Assembly: GCA_022801735.1 (NCBI GenBank)
Contig: JAAWSW010000016.1
Span: forward strand, 1 to 22,108
Direction: 5' to 3'
DNA from: Bacilli bacterium
GTDB lineage: Bacteria > Bacillota_I > Bacilli_A > RF39 > UBA660
Length of the DNA: 22,108 nt
Shown: piece by piece, positions 1 to 7,806 of the stretch
How positions within the stretch are numbered: the stretch's first letter is position 1
Layout: the number at the start of each line of letters is the position of its first letter
Notes under the pieces: generated by a model
What the model was told of the DNA's origin: nothing
Database searches by the model: none
Seen by the model: the letters and a program-made list of their open reading frames with translations, nothing else
Translations under genes and position numbers: made by a program

Positions 1-16
1 GGGTATAATGGTAGAA
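1..16 (+). promoter_or_regulatory. -10 box of a promoter for the first surface-protein gene
   Basis: A perfect TATAAT lies at 4-9, so the start of transcription would be near 16, leaving a leader of about 48 nt before the ATG at 64. The -35 element would lie outside the window, so only half of the promoter can be judged. Confidence 0.5.
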
Positions 17-63
17 AGATAAAATAAAGAACAATAACTATAATAAACATAAAGGTGGTAGTA

Positions 64-1083
64 ATGAGAAGGAATAGAAAACAAAAGAACCAAAGAAAAA
101 TAGTAGTGTTAAGCATGATATGTTTATTATTTATAATGACAGTAGGATATGCAGCCTTTCAAACAAATTTAAGTATAAGTGCTAAAGGAAATATAAAAGA
201 AAAGGCTATAACACCACAAGAATTAAAAAAAGATATTGTAACAACAGGGGATGGATTATATGAAGATACTACCGCTGAAGGAAGAAGCCTTTATAAAGGA
301 ACAAATCCAAATAACTACATCAAATTCAATGGTGAACTATATCGCATAATAGGGATAGATTTAAATGGAACAATGAAAATAATAAAAAATGAAAGTATTA
401 ATTCTATGGCATGGGATGAACCAGGTACAAGAGATAATATTAATAGTACATATTGTACTAATGCCAGTACTAATGGTTGTAATTTCTGGATAGCCACCAC
501 TAATTTAGTTAACCCTGTATCTAATTTTATACTGTATGCTCCCAATTCGAATCCCAATACAGATACAATAACATACTCAGGTACTATAACCAATGATGCA
601 TCACTAAATACATATTTAAATACAACATATTATCAAAAACTAGGAGAAGACGAAAAATATATAATAAATTATGCTTTTAACGTAGGTTCTCCAGGTGATA
701 TAAATGACACAGAAACCATAGGTGCAGATATAAAACAAGAAGGTTTATACAAGTGGAATGGAAAAATAGGATTGATGAATGTTACTGATGCTATAAAATC
801 TACCACAAATACTAATTGTGATAGTTTAAATGCAGCCTTTAAAAGTAACACTACAAAAATCTGCAATACAAATAACTGGTTATGGATTAAATCAGGTGCT
901 GAATGGACAATATCACCATGTATTGGATCTACCCGTGGTTATGTATTTACTGTTCATAGTGATGGATATATACCTAACATGCTTGCTAGAAGCACTAACC
1001 AAGTTCGCCCCGTTTTCCATCTTTCACCTAATATACACTTATTAGGAAAAGGCACAGAACAAAAACCTTATATAATAAAATGA
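64..1083 (+). CDS. Secreted surface protein with DUF6273-like C-terminal domain
   Basis: 339 aa. The ATG at 64 is preferred over a GTG at 55 because AAAGGTGG at 51-58 is well spaced for it. The N-terminus is a basic stretch (RRNRKQKNQRK) followed by a hydrophobic segment at about 12-32 ending in GYAAF, typical of a signal peptide or N-terminal anchor, so export is likely. From about residue 84 the pattern NYIKFNGELYRIIGID, then several Trp-containing blocks and a final VRPVFHLSP...GTEQKPYIIK, matches from memory a domain (DUF6273-like) common in surface proteins of gut Firmicutes. Its biochemical role is unknown. The export signal resembles that of the truncated gene at 21702. A small terminator follows, so it is probably transcribed alone. 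Domain naming is recognition without a search. Confidence 0.75.
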   Translation: MRRNRKQKNQRKIVVLSMICLLFIMTVGYAAFQTNLSISAKGNIKEKAITPQELKKDIVTTGDGLYEDTTAEGRSLYKGTNPNNYIKFNGELYRIIGIDLNGTMKIIKNESINSMAWDEPGTRDNINSTYCTNASTNGCNFWIATTNLVNPVSNFILYAPNSNPNTDTITYSGTITNDASLNTYLNTTYYQKLGEDEKYIINYAFNVGSPGDINDTETIGADIKQEGLYKWNGKIGLMNVTDAIKSTTNTNCDSLNAAFKSNTTKICNTNNWLWIKSGAEWTISPCIGSTRGYVFTVHSDGYIPNMLARSTNQVRPVFHLSPNIHLLGKGTEQKPYIIK

Positions 1084-1105
1084 GATATGAAAAATATCTT
1101 TTTTT
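1083..1105 (+). terminator. Weak intrinsic terminator after the surface-protein gene
   Basis: AGATAT (1083-1088) pairs with ATATCT (1094-1099) around the loop GAAAA, and seven T residues follow from 1099. The stem is short and AT-rich, so termination may be partial. Confidence 0.5.
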
Positions 1106-1135
1106 GTATTCTTTTGTCATAAGACCTATTTCTAC

Positions 1136-1164
1136 ATTTTATTTATATCTCTAAGACATATAAT
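1136..1164 (+). promoter_or_regulatory. Possible promoter of the spoIIP-like gene
   Basis: A TATAAT lies at 1159-1164, 22 bp before the ATG at 1187. No good -35 hexamer sits 16-18 bp upstream (the spacing lands on ATTTTA), so the call rests on the -10 box alone. Confidence 0.3.
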
Positions 1165-1186
1165 ACTTATACATTGGGGTGATATA

Positions 1187-2143
1187 ATGAAAAAAGTAAA
1201 AACAGTAAAAAAAAGAAAATTTAAATTTAGAATTCTAGGTTATGCATTCCTAGTGTTTTTAGGTTACCAGATATCTTTTAATGTCATTATGAATATCAAA
1301 CTTGCTCATACAAACGAAGAATTTATCAAAGGGTTACTTGCAGATTCAAACTACCATTTACTTTATGAAAAAAAGGCCGATAACTTATTAAATAAAATGT
1401 TTTCATATATTTTTGATATTAATGAGCCAGTAAGTATATTAGAAAATACCTTTCACTATAAAGCCAACAAAGAGACAAATGGATATGTTAGTAATCCTAA
1501 AAAAAATATGCAAGTATCCAAAATGAAAACAGAGCCATTAGTATATATCTATAATACCCATCAATCAGAAGAATACCAAGGAAAAGCCTTTGAACCATAC
1601 AATATAACACCAGGTGTTATGATGGCCTCATATTTATTTCAAGATAAACTAGAGAAATTAGAAGTTAATACTATAGTGTTAGAAGATAACGTTATAGACT
1701 ATATGAATTTAAATAATATGAAATATTCACAAAGTTATAAAGCCAGTAGAAAATTTATTGAACAAACCATAAAAAACACCCCAAGTCTAAAATTAATAAT
1801 TGATCTCCATAGAGATAGCGTTTCTAAAGAAAAGGCCACAACTATAATTAATAATAAATCATGTGCCAAAATATCATTTGTAATAGGTAACGAACATGAT
1901 AATTATGAACAAAATTTAGAATTAACGAATAAATTAAACAATATGATAAAAGAAAAATATCCTAACTTAACAAGAGGAGTTTTAATTAAAGGTGGAAAAG
2001 GAAATAATGGAATATATAATCAAGATATAAGTCCCAAACAAACATTAATAGAAATTGGATCACATGAAAGTACAATCGATGAAGTATTAAATACAATAGA
2101 ACTCTTAAGCCCAATTATAGAGGAGTTTGTCCATGAATCGTAA
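1187..2143 (+). CDS. spoIIP: SpoIIP-type N-acetylmuramoyl-L-alanine amidase
   Basis: 318 aa, starting at an ATG behind GGGGTGAT. Residues 1-16 are strongly basic and a membrane segment follows at about 17-37, so the bulk of the protein should face outward. The catalytic domain shows the SpoIIP hallmarks: NTHQSEEY (H125), IDLHRDS (H208) and a closing YNQDISP...LIEIGSHES (Glu289 region), which are the zinc-binding and catalytic positions of the family. SpoIIP cleaves stem peptides from glycan strands; in Bacillus it works with SpoIID to drive engulfment during sporulation. No other sporulation gene is in view, so whether this organism sporulates or uses the amidase in division or remodelling cannot be decided. 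The next gene overlaps its 3' end by 11 nt, indicating translational coupling. Confidence 0.82.
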   Translation: MKKVKTVKKRKFKFRILGYAFLVFLGYQISFNVIMNIKLAHTNEEFIKGLLADSNYHLLYEKKADNLLNKMFSYIFDINEPVSILENTFHYKANKETNGYVSNPKKNMQVSKMKTEPLVYIYNTHQSEEYQGKAFEPYNITPGVMMASYLFQDKLEKLEVNTIVLEDNVIDYMNLNNMKYSQSYKASRKFIEQTIKNTPSLKLIIDLHRDSVSKEKATTIINNKSCAKISFVIGNEHDNYEQNLELTNKLNNMIKEKYPNLTRGVLIKGGKGNNGIYNQDISPKQTLIEIGSHESTIDEVLNTIELLSPIIEEFVHES

Positions 2144-2462
2144 AAAACTAGGAAAAATATTTAGATTCACCACATTAACCCTTTTTATAACCTTTGTAGC
2201 CCTATATATTTCTCAAAGTGCTGGATATGTTGAATATGAAAACAGAAAACAAGTCGCCCTAACCCAAAACCAAATAAAAAAATTTGAAGCCGATGTAAAA
2301 AAGGGAAAACAAGTAGACATAGAAAAATATCTAAAAACAAACGAAAAAAACTATCAAAACAACATATCAAAAGTAGGGTTAAAAGTTTCTAAAATCATGG
2401 AAAAAGGTGTTAATAAAGCCGTAGATGTAAGTTTCAAATTTTTAGGTAAATTATCAGAGTAA
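2133..2462 (+). CDS. Small single-pass membrane protein, unrecognised
   Basis: 109 aa. The ATG at 2133 is chosen over an upstream TTG at 2127 because AGAGGAG (2119-2125) lies at the right distance. It overlaps the amidase gene by 11 nt, so the two are probably co-translated. A short basic N-terminus leads into one hydrophobic segment at about residues 13-30 (TTLTLFITFVALYIS), followed by a charged soluble part rich in Lys, Glu and Gln that looks helical. The gene tie suggests a helper or anchor acting next to the amidase at the membrane, but this is inference from position only. I do not recognise a named family. Confidence 0.7.
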   Translation: MNRKKLGKIFRFTTLTLFITFVALYISQSAGYVEYENRKQVALTQNQIKKFEADVKKGKQVDIEKYLKTNEKNYQNNISKVGLKVSKIMEKGVNKAVDVSFKFLGKLSE

Positions 2463-2511
2463 ACTTTAATAAAAACATTAATTGTGATATGATAATACAC
2501 AGGTGATAAAA

Positions 2512-3429
2512 ATGGAAAAACTAATAATTGGAAGTCACGTTTCATATACAAGTAATGAGGGTTTAGTAGGAAGTGTAATCGAATCATTAAAATATGGTTC
2601 AAACACCTTTATGTTTTATACAGGCGCACCTCAAAATACCCTAAGAAGTAGTATTGATATGGAGTTAACTAATCTTGCTCATAAAACAATGGAAGAGCAA
2701 GGGATAGACATCAAAAATGTTATTGTCCATGCTCCATACATAATCAATCTTGCCAACAACAAAGATAAAGATAAATATGATTTTAGTATAAACTTTTTAA
2801 AACAAGAATTAAAAAGAACCCAAATGCTTGGAGTAAATAAAGTTGTTCTGCACCCAGGAAGTCATGTAGGTCTTGGAGTAGACGAGGGAATAGATAATAT
2901 CATATATGCTTTAAATCAAGTTTTAGATGATGAAAAGGGCCCAATAATATGTCTAGAAACTATGGCTGGAAAAGGAACAGAAATAGGAAAAACCTTTGAA
3001 GAAATAAAACAAATCATTGATGGAATAAAAAACAAAAATAGAATTATGGTATGTCTAGATACCTGCCATATTCATGATGGTGGTTATGATTTAAATAATT
3101 TTAATAAAATTTTAGAAGAATTTGATGAAGTGATAGGATTGAACAAATTAGGATGTATTCATATAAATGACAGTAAGAATGCTTGTGCAGCCCATAAAGA
3201 TAGACATGAAAATATCGGTCTTGGAGAAATCGGTTTTGATAATCTTATAAAAATAATTTATCATGAAAAATTAAAAGAAGTTCCTAAAATATTAGAAACT
3301 CCTTACATATCAGAAAAAGAGGGTGGAAAAGATCGAACTTATCCACCATATAAGCAAGAAATAGAAATGATAAAAAATAAAAAATTCAATACTAATTTAT
3401 TAGAAGAAATTAGAACTTATTATAAATAA
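2512..3429 (+). CDS. nfo: Endonuclease IV (AP endonuclease, base excision repair)
   Basis: 305 aa. The ATG at 2512 is preferred over GTG 2503 because that GTG is part of the Shine-Dalgarno AGGTGAT (2501-2507). The full set of metal ligands of the family is visible: H73, H114, E149, D183, H186, H217, D230, H232 and E262, in the contexts VHAPY, LHPGSH, CLETMAGKG, CLDTCHIHDGGY, HINDSK, KDRHENIG and LETPY. The enzyme is a TIM barrel with three zinc ions that cuts DNA 5' of abasic sites and trims blocked 3' ends in the cytoplasm. The length is normal. It meets the minus-strand yqfT-like gene with a 10-bp tail-to-tail overlap. Confidence 0.95.
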   Translation: MEKLIIGSHVSYTSNEGLVGSVIESLKYGSNTFMFYTGAPQNTLRSSIDMELTNLAHKTMEEQGIDIKNVIVHAPYIINLANNKDKDKYDFSINFLKQELKRTQMLGVNKVVLHPGSHVGLGVDEGIDNIIYALNQVLDDEKGPIICLETMAGKGTEIGKTFEEIKQIIDGIKNKNRIMVCLDTCHIHDGGYDLNNFNKILEEFDEVIGLNKLGCIHINDSKNACAAHKDRHENIGLGEIGFDNLIKIIYHEKLKEVPKILETPYISEKEGGKDRTYPPYKQEIEMIKNKKFNTNLLEEIRTYYK

Positions 3430-3680
3430 CCTTGATATTTGTTTTTATACTTATTGTATAAAGAAATAATCTTATCATAGTTATCTTTAGATAAATTATC
3501 TTTTAAATAATTAATAACCTCTAAATCATTACCATTAAGTACTTCGCGGTAATGATTTTTTGCCACATTTAAAAGAATATTTAATTCATTTTCATTTAAA
3601 TTAATATTGTTTTTTAAAGCAAAATCGTTTATATTATTTATGGTTAATTTATTTACATATTGTCCAATTAAACTATTCAT
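3420..3680 (-). CDS. Small DUF2624/YqfT-like protein
   Basis: 86 aa on the minus strand, with a clear GGGGG Shine-Dalgarno six bases before its ATG. The sequence is Asn-, Lys- and Leu-rich, predicted helical, with no signal or membrane segment. In Bacillus subtilis the small gene yqfT (DUF2624) lies directly after the endonuclease IV gene yqfS; the size, the N-terminal pattern (short basic start, INNI..FALKNNINLN) and this neighbourhood suggest the same family, although here the gene points the opposite way. Function unknown. The reading frame looks genuine since it is not overlapped by another good gene except at its last 10 bp. Confidence 0.6.
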   Translation of the reverse strand: MNSLIGQYVNKLTINNINDFALKNNINLNENELNILLNVAKNHYREVLNGNDLEVINYLKDNLSKDNYDKIISLYNKYKNKYQGYL

Positions 3681-3742
3681 AAATACCCCCTTATATAAAT
3701 ATATGAAAAAATCAAAAAAAAGTTATAGAAAAGAGGTGCAGC

Positions 3743-5860
3743 ATGAAAAAAAGAAGAAAAAAGAAAAATGATGAAATAAAATCCTTAATCAAAGGTCCAC
3801 TTTTCAAAAGAAAGAAACCCTTACACTATTCAAATCCAAGCAAAATAAATAAAGACATCAAAAAAGAAATAGAAAAAAGATATAATATTTTAACAATTAT
3901 AATAGTAATAGCTATTATAGTATTGATAATAGGACTATTCATAGTTCAAGTAGTAAAAAAAGATTATTACACAGAAGAAATAAAAACTCTAACGCAAAAA
4001 GTAGTTGATGGACCAGCCGCACCTAGAGGAAGAATTTATGATAGAAATGGAAAACTAATCGTAGATAACAAAGCAAATAAAGTCATATACTATCAAAAAC
4101 CATCTAGTATCACTTTAAAAGATGAAATAAAAACCGCATATAAATTATCTCAAATGATAAGTGTTGATTATTCAAAATTAAATGATTATGATTTCAAAAA
4201 CTTCTGGATAAAAAATCACAAAGAAGAAGCCAAAGAAAAAATAACTGATGAAGAATGGGATTTATTAAAAAAACGAAAACTAACCCAAGATGATATCCAA
4301 AAATTAAAAATAGAAAGAGTAACCGAAGAAGATTTAAAAGCATATAGTGAAAAAGATAAAGAAGCAGCCTATATATATACGTTAATGAATACAGGCTACT
4401 CCTATGAAGAGAAGACAATAAAAAATATAGACGTTACCGATGAAGAATATGCATTAGTTGGAGAAAACATAAGTATCTTAAAAGGTGTAAATACCAAATT
4501 AGATTGGGAAAGAGTATATCCATATGATAATACATTCAAAACAATATTTGGAACAGTTTCAACAAGTAAATCAGGAATACCTGCAGAACTAAAAGATTAT
4601 TACCTTGAAAAGGGTTATAGTTTAGATGATAGAGTAGGAACAAGTTATTTGGAATATCAGTATGAGGATATATTAAGAGGTAAAAAAAATAAATACCAAG
4701 TAACTGATGATGGTTCATATAAATTAATAGAAGAAGGTAGTAGAGGCCAAGATATAGTTCTCTCAATTGATATCGAACTTCAACAAGAAGTTGAAAGAAT
4801 TTTAACTGAAGAAGTACAAAGAACAAAAAAAGAAGCCAATACAGAATACTATAATCGCTCATTTGTTGTCATTGCTGACCCAAACACAGGAGAAATATTA
4901 GCCATGGCTGGAAAACAAATAAAAAATGAAAATGGTGAAGAAAAGATTTATGACTATACCCCAGGAGTACTAACATCACCAGTAGTAATGGGGTCAGTTG
5001 TAAAAGGGGCCAGTCAAATAGTTGGTTACAATACAGGTGCCCTAAAAATAGGTGAAGTCAGATATGATAACTGTGTAAAAATAGCCGCAACACCAGAAAA
5101 ATGTTCGTGGAAACCACTTGGAAGGTTAACAGATATTACTGCACTTGCCCAATCATCAAATACATATCAGTTTTATACTGCAATTAAAGTTGGAAAAGGC
5201 AACTATAAATATAATAAACCACTAACAGTGAATAAAGAAGCATTTGATATTTACCGAAACACCTTTAAACAATTTGGTCTTGGTGTAAAAACAGGAATAG
5301 ATCTTCCAGTAGAAAGTTTAGGATATAAAGGTAGTAAAACAACATCAGGATATTTATTAGACTTTTCAATAGGCCAGTATGATACATATACCCCAATACA
5401 ATTAACCCAATATATAGGAACAATTGCTAATGGCGGAACACGAATACAGCCACATTTATATAAAGGACTATATAAAGATGGAAAAACTATAAACGAAATT
5501 AAAACAAACGAATTAAATAAAGTAGATACAAAAGCAGAATATATGGATAGAGTTCATCAAGGGTTTGAAGCCGTTCTAAAATATGGAACGGGATCAGGGT
5601 ATATTGATATGACATATAAACCAGCAGGAAAAACAGGAACCAGTCAAAGTTTTATAGATACAAATAATGATGGAGTAGTAGATAAAGAAACAATTACTAC
5701 AACCTTTACTGCATATGCTCCATATGATAACCCCAAAGTAACATTTACAATTATTTCGCCAGATGTGTCAAGAAATGATGGACTAACAACACATCAGTCA
5801 AATATTAATAGAAGAATTGCTCAGGCAATTTCAAAAAAATACTTTGAAATTTACAAATAA
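3743..5860 (+). CDS. Class B penicillin-binding protein (PBP2/FtsI-type transpeptidase)
   Basis: 705 aa, ATG behind AGAGGTG. Residues 1-48 are a long, very basic cytoplasmic tail, followed by one membrane segment at about 49-72, then the dimerisation/pedestal domain beginning GPAAPRGRIYDRNGKL (90-104). The transpeptidase domain carries the active-site motifs S418-V-V-K421, S471-S-N473 and K630-T-G632. It cross-links peptidoglycan outside the membrane and is the target of beta-lactams. Residues about 150-235 hold a long charged insert common in the Gram-positive PBP2B-type N-terminal region. No PASTA domains follow. Whether it serves division (PBP2B) or elongation (PBP2A) cannot be told from the sequence alone. 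No clear promoter is seen in the 62-bp gap before it. Confidence 0.92.
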   Translation: MKKRRKKKNDEIKSLIKGPLFKRKKPLHYSNPSKINKDIKKEIEKRYNILTIIIVIAIIVLIIGLFIVQVVKKDYYTEEIKTLTQKVVDGPAAPRGRIYDRNGKLIVDNKANKVIYYQKPSSITLKDEIKTAYKLSQMISVDYSKLNDYDFKNFWIKNHKEEAKEKITDEEWDLLKKRKLTQDDIQKLKIERVTEEDLKAYSEKDKEAAYIYTLMNTGYSYEEKTIKNIDVTDEEYALVGENISILKGVNTKLDWERVYPYDNTFKTIFGTVSTSKSGIPAELKDYYLEKGYSLDDRVGTSYLEYQYEDILRGKKNKYQVTDDGSYKLIEEGSRGQDIVLSIDIELQQEVERILTEEVQRTKKEANTEYYNRSFVVIADPNTGEILAMAGKQIKNENGEEKIYDYTPGVLTSPVVMGSVVKGASQIVGYNTGALKIGEVRYDNCVKIAATPEKCSWKPLGRLTDITALAQSSNTYQFYTAIKVGKGNYKYNKPLTVNKEAFDIYRNTFKQFGLGVKTGIDLPVESLGYKGSKTTSGYLLDFSIGQYDTYTPIQLTQYIGTIANGGTRIQPHLYKGLYKDGKTINEIKTNELNKVDTKAEYMDRVHQGFEAVLKYGTGSGYIDMTYKPAGKTGTSQSFIDTNNDGVVDKETITTTFTAYAPYDNPKVTFTIISPDVSRNDGLTTHQSNINRRIAQAISKKYFEIYK

Positions 5861-5871
5861 TTTGCTATAAT
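5844..5871 (+). promoter_or_regulatory. Sigma-A-type promoter for rpmG-efp
   Basis: TTGAAA (5844-5849), a 16-bp spacer and TATAAT (5866-5871). The -35 box lies inside the last codons of the penicillin-binding protein gene. The transcript would start near 5878, about 25 nt before rpmG. Confidence 0.7.
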
Positions 5872-5902
5872 GTAAATAGACATGTAAAAAAGGAGGGATA
5901 TT

Positions 5903-6070
5903 ATGGCAAAAAAAGGAGAAGCAAGAGAAAATATCACACTTGTTTGTACAGTATGTAAAGAAGAAAATTATCGTGTAGAAAAAAATAAAAGAAATACTCC
6001 AGAACGTTTAGAATTAAAAAAACATTGTCCAAAATGTAACAAAACAACATTACATAAAGAGAAAAAATAA
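5903..6070 (+). CDS. rpmG: 50S ribosomal protein L33 (zinc-binding form)
   Basis: 55 aa, starting at an ATG behind AGGAGGG (5891-5897). The protein begins [18 protein letters not shown] and contains two CxxC pairs, C15/C18 and C42/C45, so it is the zinc-binding (C+) form of L33. The bacterial L33 pattern [19 protein letters not shown] follows. It is a small component of the large subunit near the E site. It lies 12 nt before efp and has its own promoter, so the two translation genes are probably co-transcribed. C+ and C- paralogues often coexist in Firmicutes and respond to zinc; only this copy is in the window. Confidence 0.93.
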   Translation: MAKKGEARENITLVCTVCKEENYRVEKNKRNTPERLELKKHCPKCNKTTLHKEKK

Positions 6071-6082
6071 TAGGAGGGTTTT

Positions 6083-6640
6083 ATGATTAATATAAACGAT
6101 ATTAAAAATGGTATGACTGTAATTGTAGATGGAAATATCTGTCAAATAATTGAATTTTTACACGTTAAACCTGGAAAAGGCCCTGCTTTTGTAAGAACTA
6201 AATTAAAAAACTTAAGAACAGGTGCAACTGTTGAACATACATTTAATACAAATATTAAATTAGAAAAAGCAAATATAGAAAAAATGTCTATGCAATTTTT
6301 ATATGAAAACAGTGGTATGTACAATTTTATGAATATGGAAACATATGAACAAATTGAACTAACAAAAGATGCACTAGGTGATGATGCTAAATATTTAAAA
6401 GAAGGTATAAGTATCGATATTTCTTTCTATCAAGGAGAAGTTTTAGGAATTATTTTACCTGAAAAAATAACTTATTTAGTAACAAATACAGAACCTGCTG
6501 TTAAAGGAAATACAACTAATAATGCAACAAAAGATGCAGAATTAGAAAACGGTTTAACAGTAAGAGTACCATTATTTATAAATAATGATGATACAATTGT
6601 AGTATCAACAAAAGATGGAAAATACGATTCAAGGGCTTAA
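6083..6640 (+). CDS. efp: Translation elongation factor P
   Basis: 185 aa, the usual length, starting at an ATG after TAGGAGGG. The N-terminal KOW-like domain contains HVKPGKGPAFVR, whose tip Lys32 is the position that is modified in many bacteria (5-aminopentanol in Bacillus). Two OB-fold domains follow and the end GKYDSRA is typical. EF-P enters the E site and rescues ribosomes stalled at polyproline. No gene of an EF-P modification pathway is in the window. It sits between rpmG and an acidic coiled-coil gene, 32 nt apart from the latter. Confidence 0.97.
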   Translation: MININDIKNGMTVIVDGNICQIIEFLHVKPGKGPAFVRTKLKNLRTGATVEHTFNTNIKLEKANIEKMSMQFLYENSGMYNFMNMETYEQIELTKDALGDDAKYLKEGISIDISFYQGEVLGIILPEKITYLVTNTEPAVKGNTTNNATKDAELENGLTVRVPLFINNDDTIVVSTKDGKYDSRA

Positions 6641-6672
6641 TAAATAAAAGAAGAATAAAAAGAGGTGGGAAT

Positions 6673-7644
6673 ATGTTGGAAAAAGATAGATTTTTAGATA
6701 TCAAAGAAATGGCAAAAAACGTTAGAAAAGATAACGAAACCTTATTTGCAGCATTCGAACAAGAATCCGCAGAAGATGCTATTAGAGAAAAAGATGAGTT
6801 TATAGAAACCATTATTGATAGTATGGATATCGATTTTAGTGAAGGTGAACTAGGCAAAGAAGAAAAGCAAATCTTTCGTGCTAATGTTTTAATTCCAGAC
6901 GATGATGAATTCTTTGAAACTTATTCAAAAGACAAAAATATTCGTAACTTAATGAAACATTATGCTGTAAGCATTGAAGATATTATGAGCAAAATTACAG
7001 AACTTAATATTTATTCTGCTTACTTAGAAGATGATGATTCAAGTGTACAAAACGAATTGGAAGCAGAATTGCAAGAAGAAACAAAAGATAAAAATGAATC
7101 ATTTGTAGATACAATGGTTAATTTTTCAACAAAAGATGCAGAAAGTCTTTTAGATGAGATAGAAAATTTATCACAAGCAATGGAAGGTTTAAATATAACT
7201 TCAGACGATGATGATTTTGATTTTAATTTCATAAAAGAAGAAAAAGATGAAGAAACTGATATGCCTAATATAGAAATCGAAAAAGAAGATCTTAGTTATT
7301 CAAGTGATATGTCAATAGATGACATTAGTGTAGCAGTAGACGGCTTTGTCGATGATTATAATACAATTCAAACAGATTTAAAAAATCTAAATAAAGAATT
7401 AGATAAAAATAAAAAAGAAAATGAAAAATTACAAAACAAAATCAAATCATTAAGAGAAGAAGCATATGAAGTACAAAAAAATAACCTAGAAAGTGCTAAA
7501 TCACTAAAAGAGGCTAGAAAACAAAACGAACTTTTAGAAAATGAAAACATTACACTAAAAGAACAAGTAAAACATTTAGAAGAACAATTAAAACGTTCAT
7601 CTGTATTACTTAAAAAAATCTATAACAGTATTCCTAGAAAATAA
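6673..7644 (+). CDS. Acidic protein with C-terminal coiled coil, unrecognised
   Basis: 323 aa, ATG behind AGAGGTGGGA. There is no signal peptide or membrane segment, so it should be cytoplasmic. Residues 1-120 look helical and may form a folded head. Residues about 120-225 are low-complexity and very acidic, with runs of Asp and Glu. From about 230 to 315 the sequence has the heptad-like Leu/Ile spacing and Lys/Glu/Asn content of a long coiled coil, ending in a basic LKKIYNSIPRK. The overall plan is reminiscent of cytoskeletal or division scaffolds such as DivIVA-like proteins, but I see no DivIVA N-terminal motif and assign no function. It follows efp by 32 nt and is closed by a terminator, so it probably belongs to the rpmG-efp transcript. 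Confidence 0.75.
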   Translation: MLEKDRFLDIKEMAKNVRKDNETLFAAFEQESAEDAIREKDEFIETIIDSMDIDFSEGELGKEEKQIFRANVLIPDDDEFFETYSKDKNIRNLMKHYAVSIEDIMSKITELNIYSAYLEDDDSSVQNELEAELQEETKDKNESFVDTMVNFSTKDAESLLDEIENLSQAMEGLNITSDDDDFDFNFIKEEKDEETDMPNIEIEKEDLSYSSDMSIDDISVAVDGFVDDYNTIQTDLKNLNKELDKNKKENEKLQNKIKSLREEAYEVQKNNLESAKSLKEARKQNELLENENITLKEQVKHLEEQLKRSSVLLKKIYNSIPRK

Positions 7645-7654
7645 TAAAAAATTT

Positions 7655-7679
7655 AAACCACTTAAAGTGGTTTTTCTTT
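7655..7679 (+). terminator. Intrinsic terminator of the rpmG-efp unit
   Basis: AAACCAC (7655-7661) pairs with GTGGTTT (7667-7673) around TTAAA, followed by a T-rich tract to 7679. It separates the coiled-coil gene from the infC operon. Confidence 0.8.
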
Positions 7680-7730
7680 ACACATCCTGCAAATTTTGGC
7701 AATCTTTGGAGTATATTACCTAATATTTGT

Positions 7731-7770
7731 TGCATTTTTGCAAATTTCTATGCAATTTTGCAAAAATTAA
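7731..7770 (+). repeat. Two 20-bp TGCA-type repeats upstream of the infC promoter
   Basis: TGCATTTTTGCAAATTTCTA (7731-7750) is followed directly by TGCAATTTTGCAAAAATTAA (7751-7770), 15 of 20 positions identical. Further TGCAAAT (7688-7694) and GGCAAT (7698-7703) occur upstream. The second unit ends 1 bp before the -35 box. The array could be an UP-element-like A-tract region or a protein-binding site; nothing else is seen in 7680-7730. Confidence 0.5.
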
Positions 7771-7771
7771 C

Positions 7772-7800
7772 TTGACATGCATAGGATTAATATGTATAAT
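7772..7800 (+). promoter_or_regulatory. Perfect sigma-A promoter of infC-rpmI-rplT
   Basis: TTGACA (7772-7777), a 17-bp spacer and TATAAT (7795-7800), both boxes at full consensus. The transcript should start near 7807, giving a leader of about 143 nt before the infC start. Confidence 0.92.
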
Positions 7801-7806
7801 CAAAAA

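Noticed and set aside
1081..1119. Reading TGA as Trp (code 4), which would extend the first gene
   Set aside because: The extension would be only about a dozen codons across a terminator, no gene uses TGA internally, and Trp is always TGG.
2485..2500. GATAAT near 2491 as a promoter of nfo
   Set aside because: The transcript would start within the Shine-Dalgarno and no -35 box fits. nfo is more likely read from upstream.
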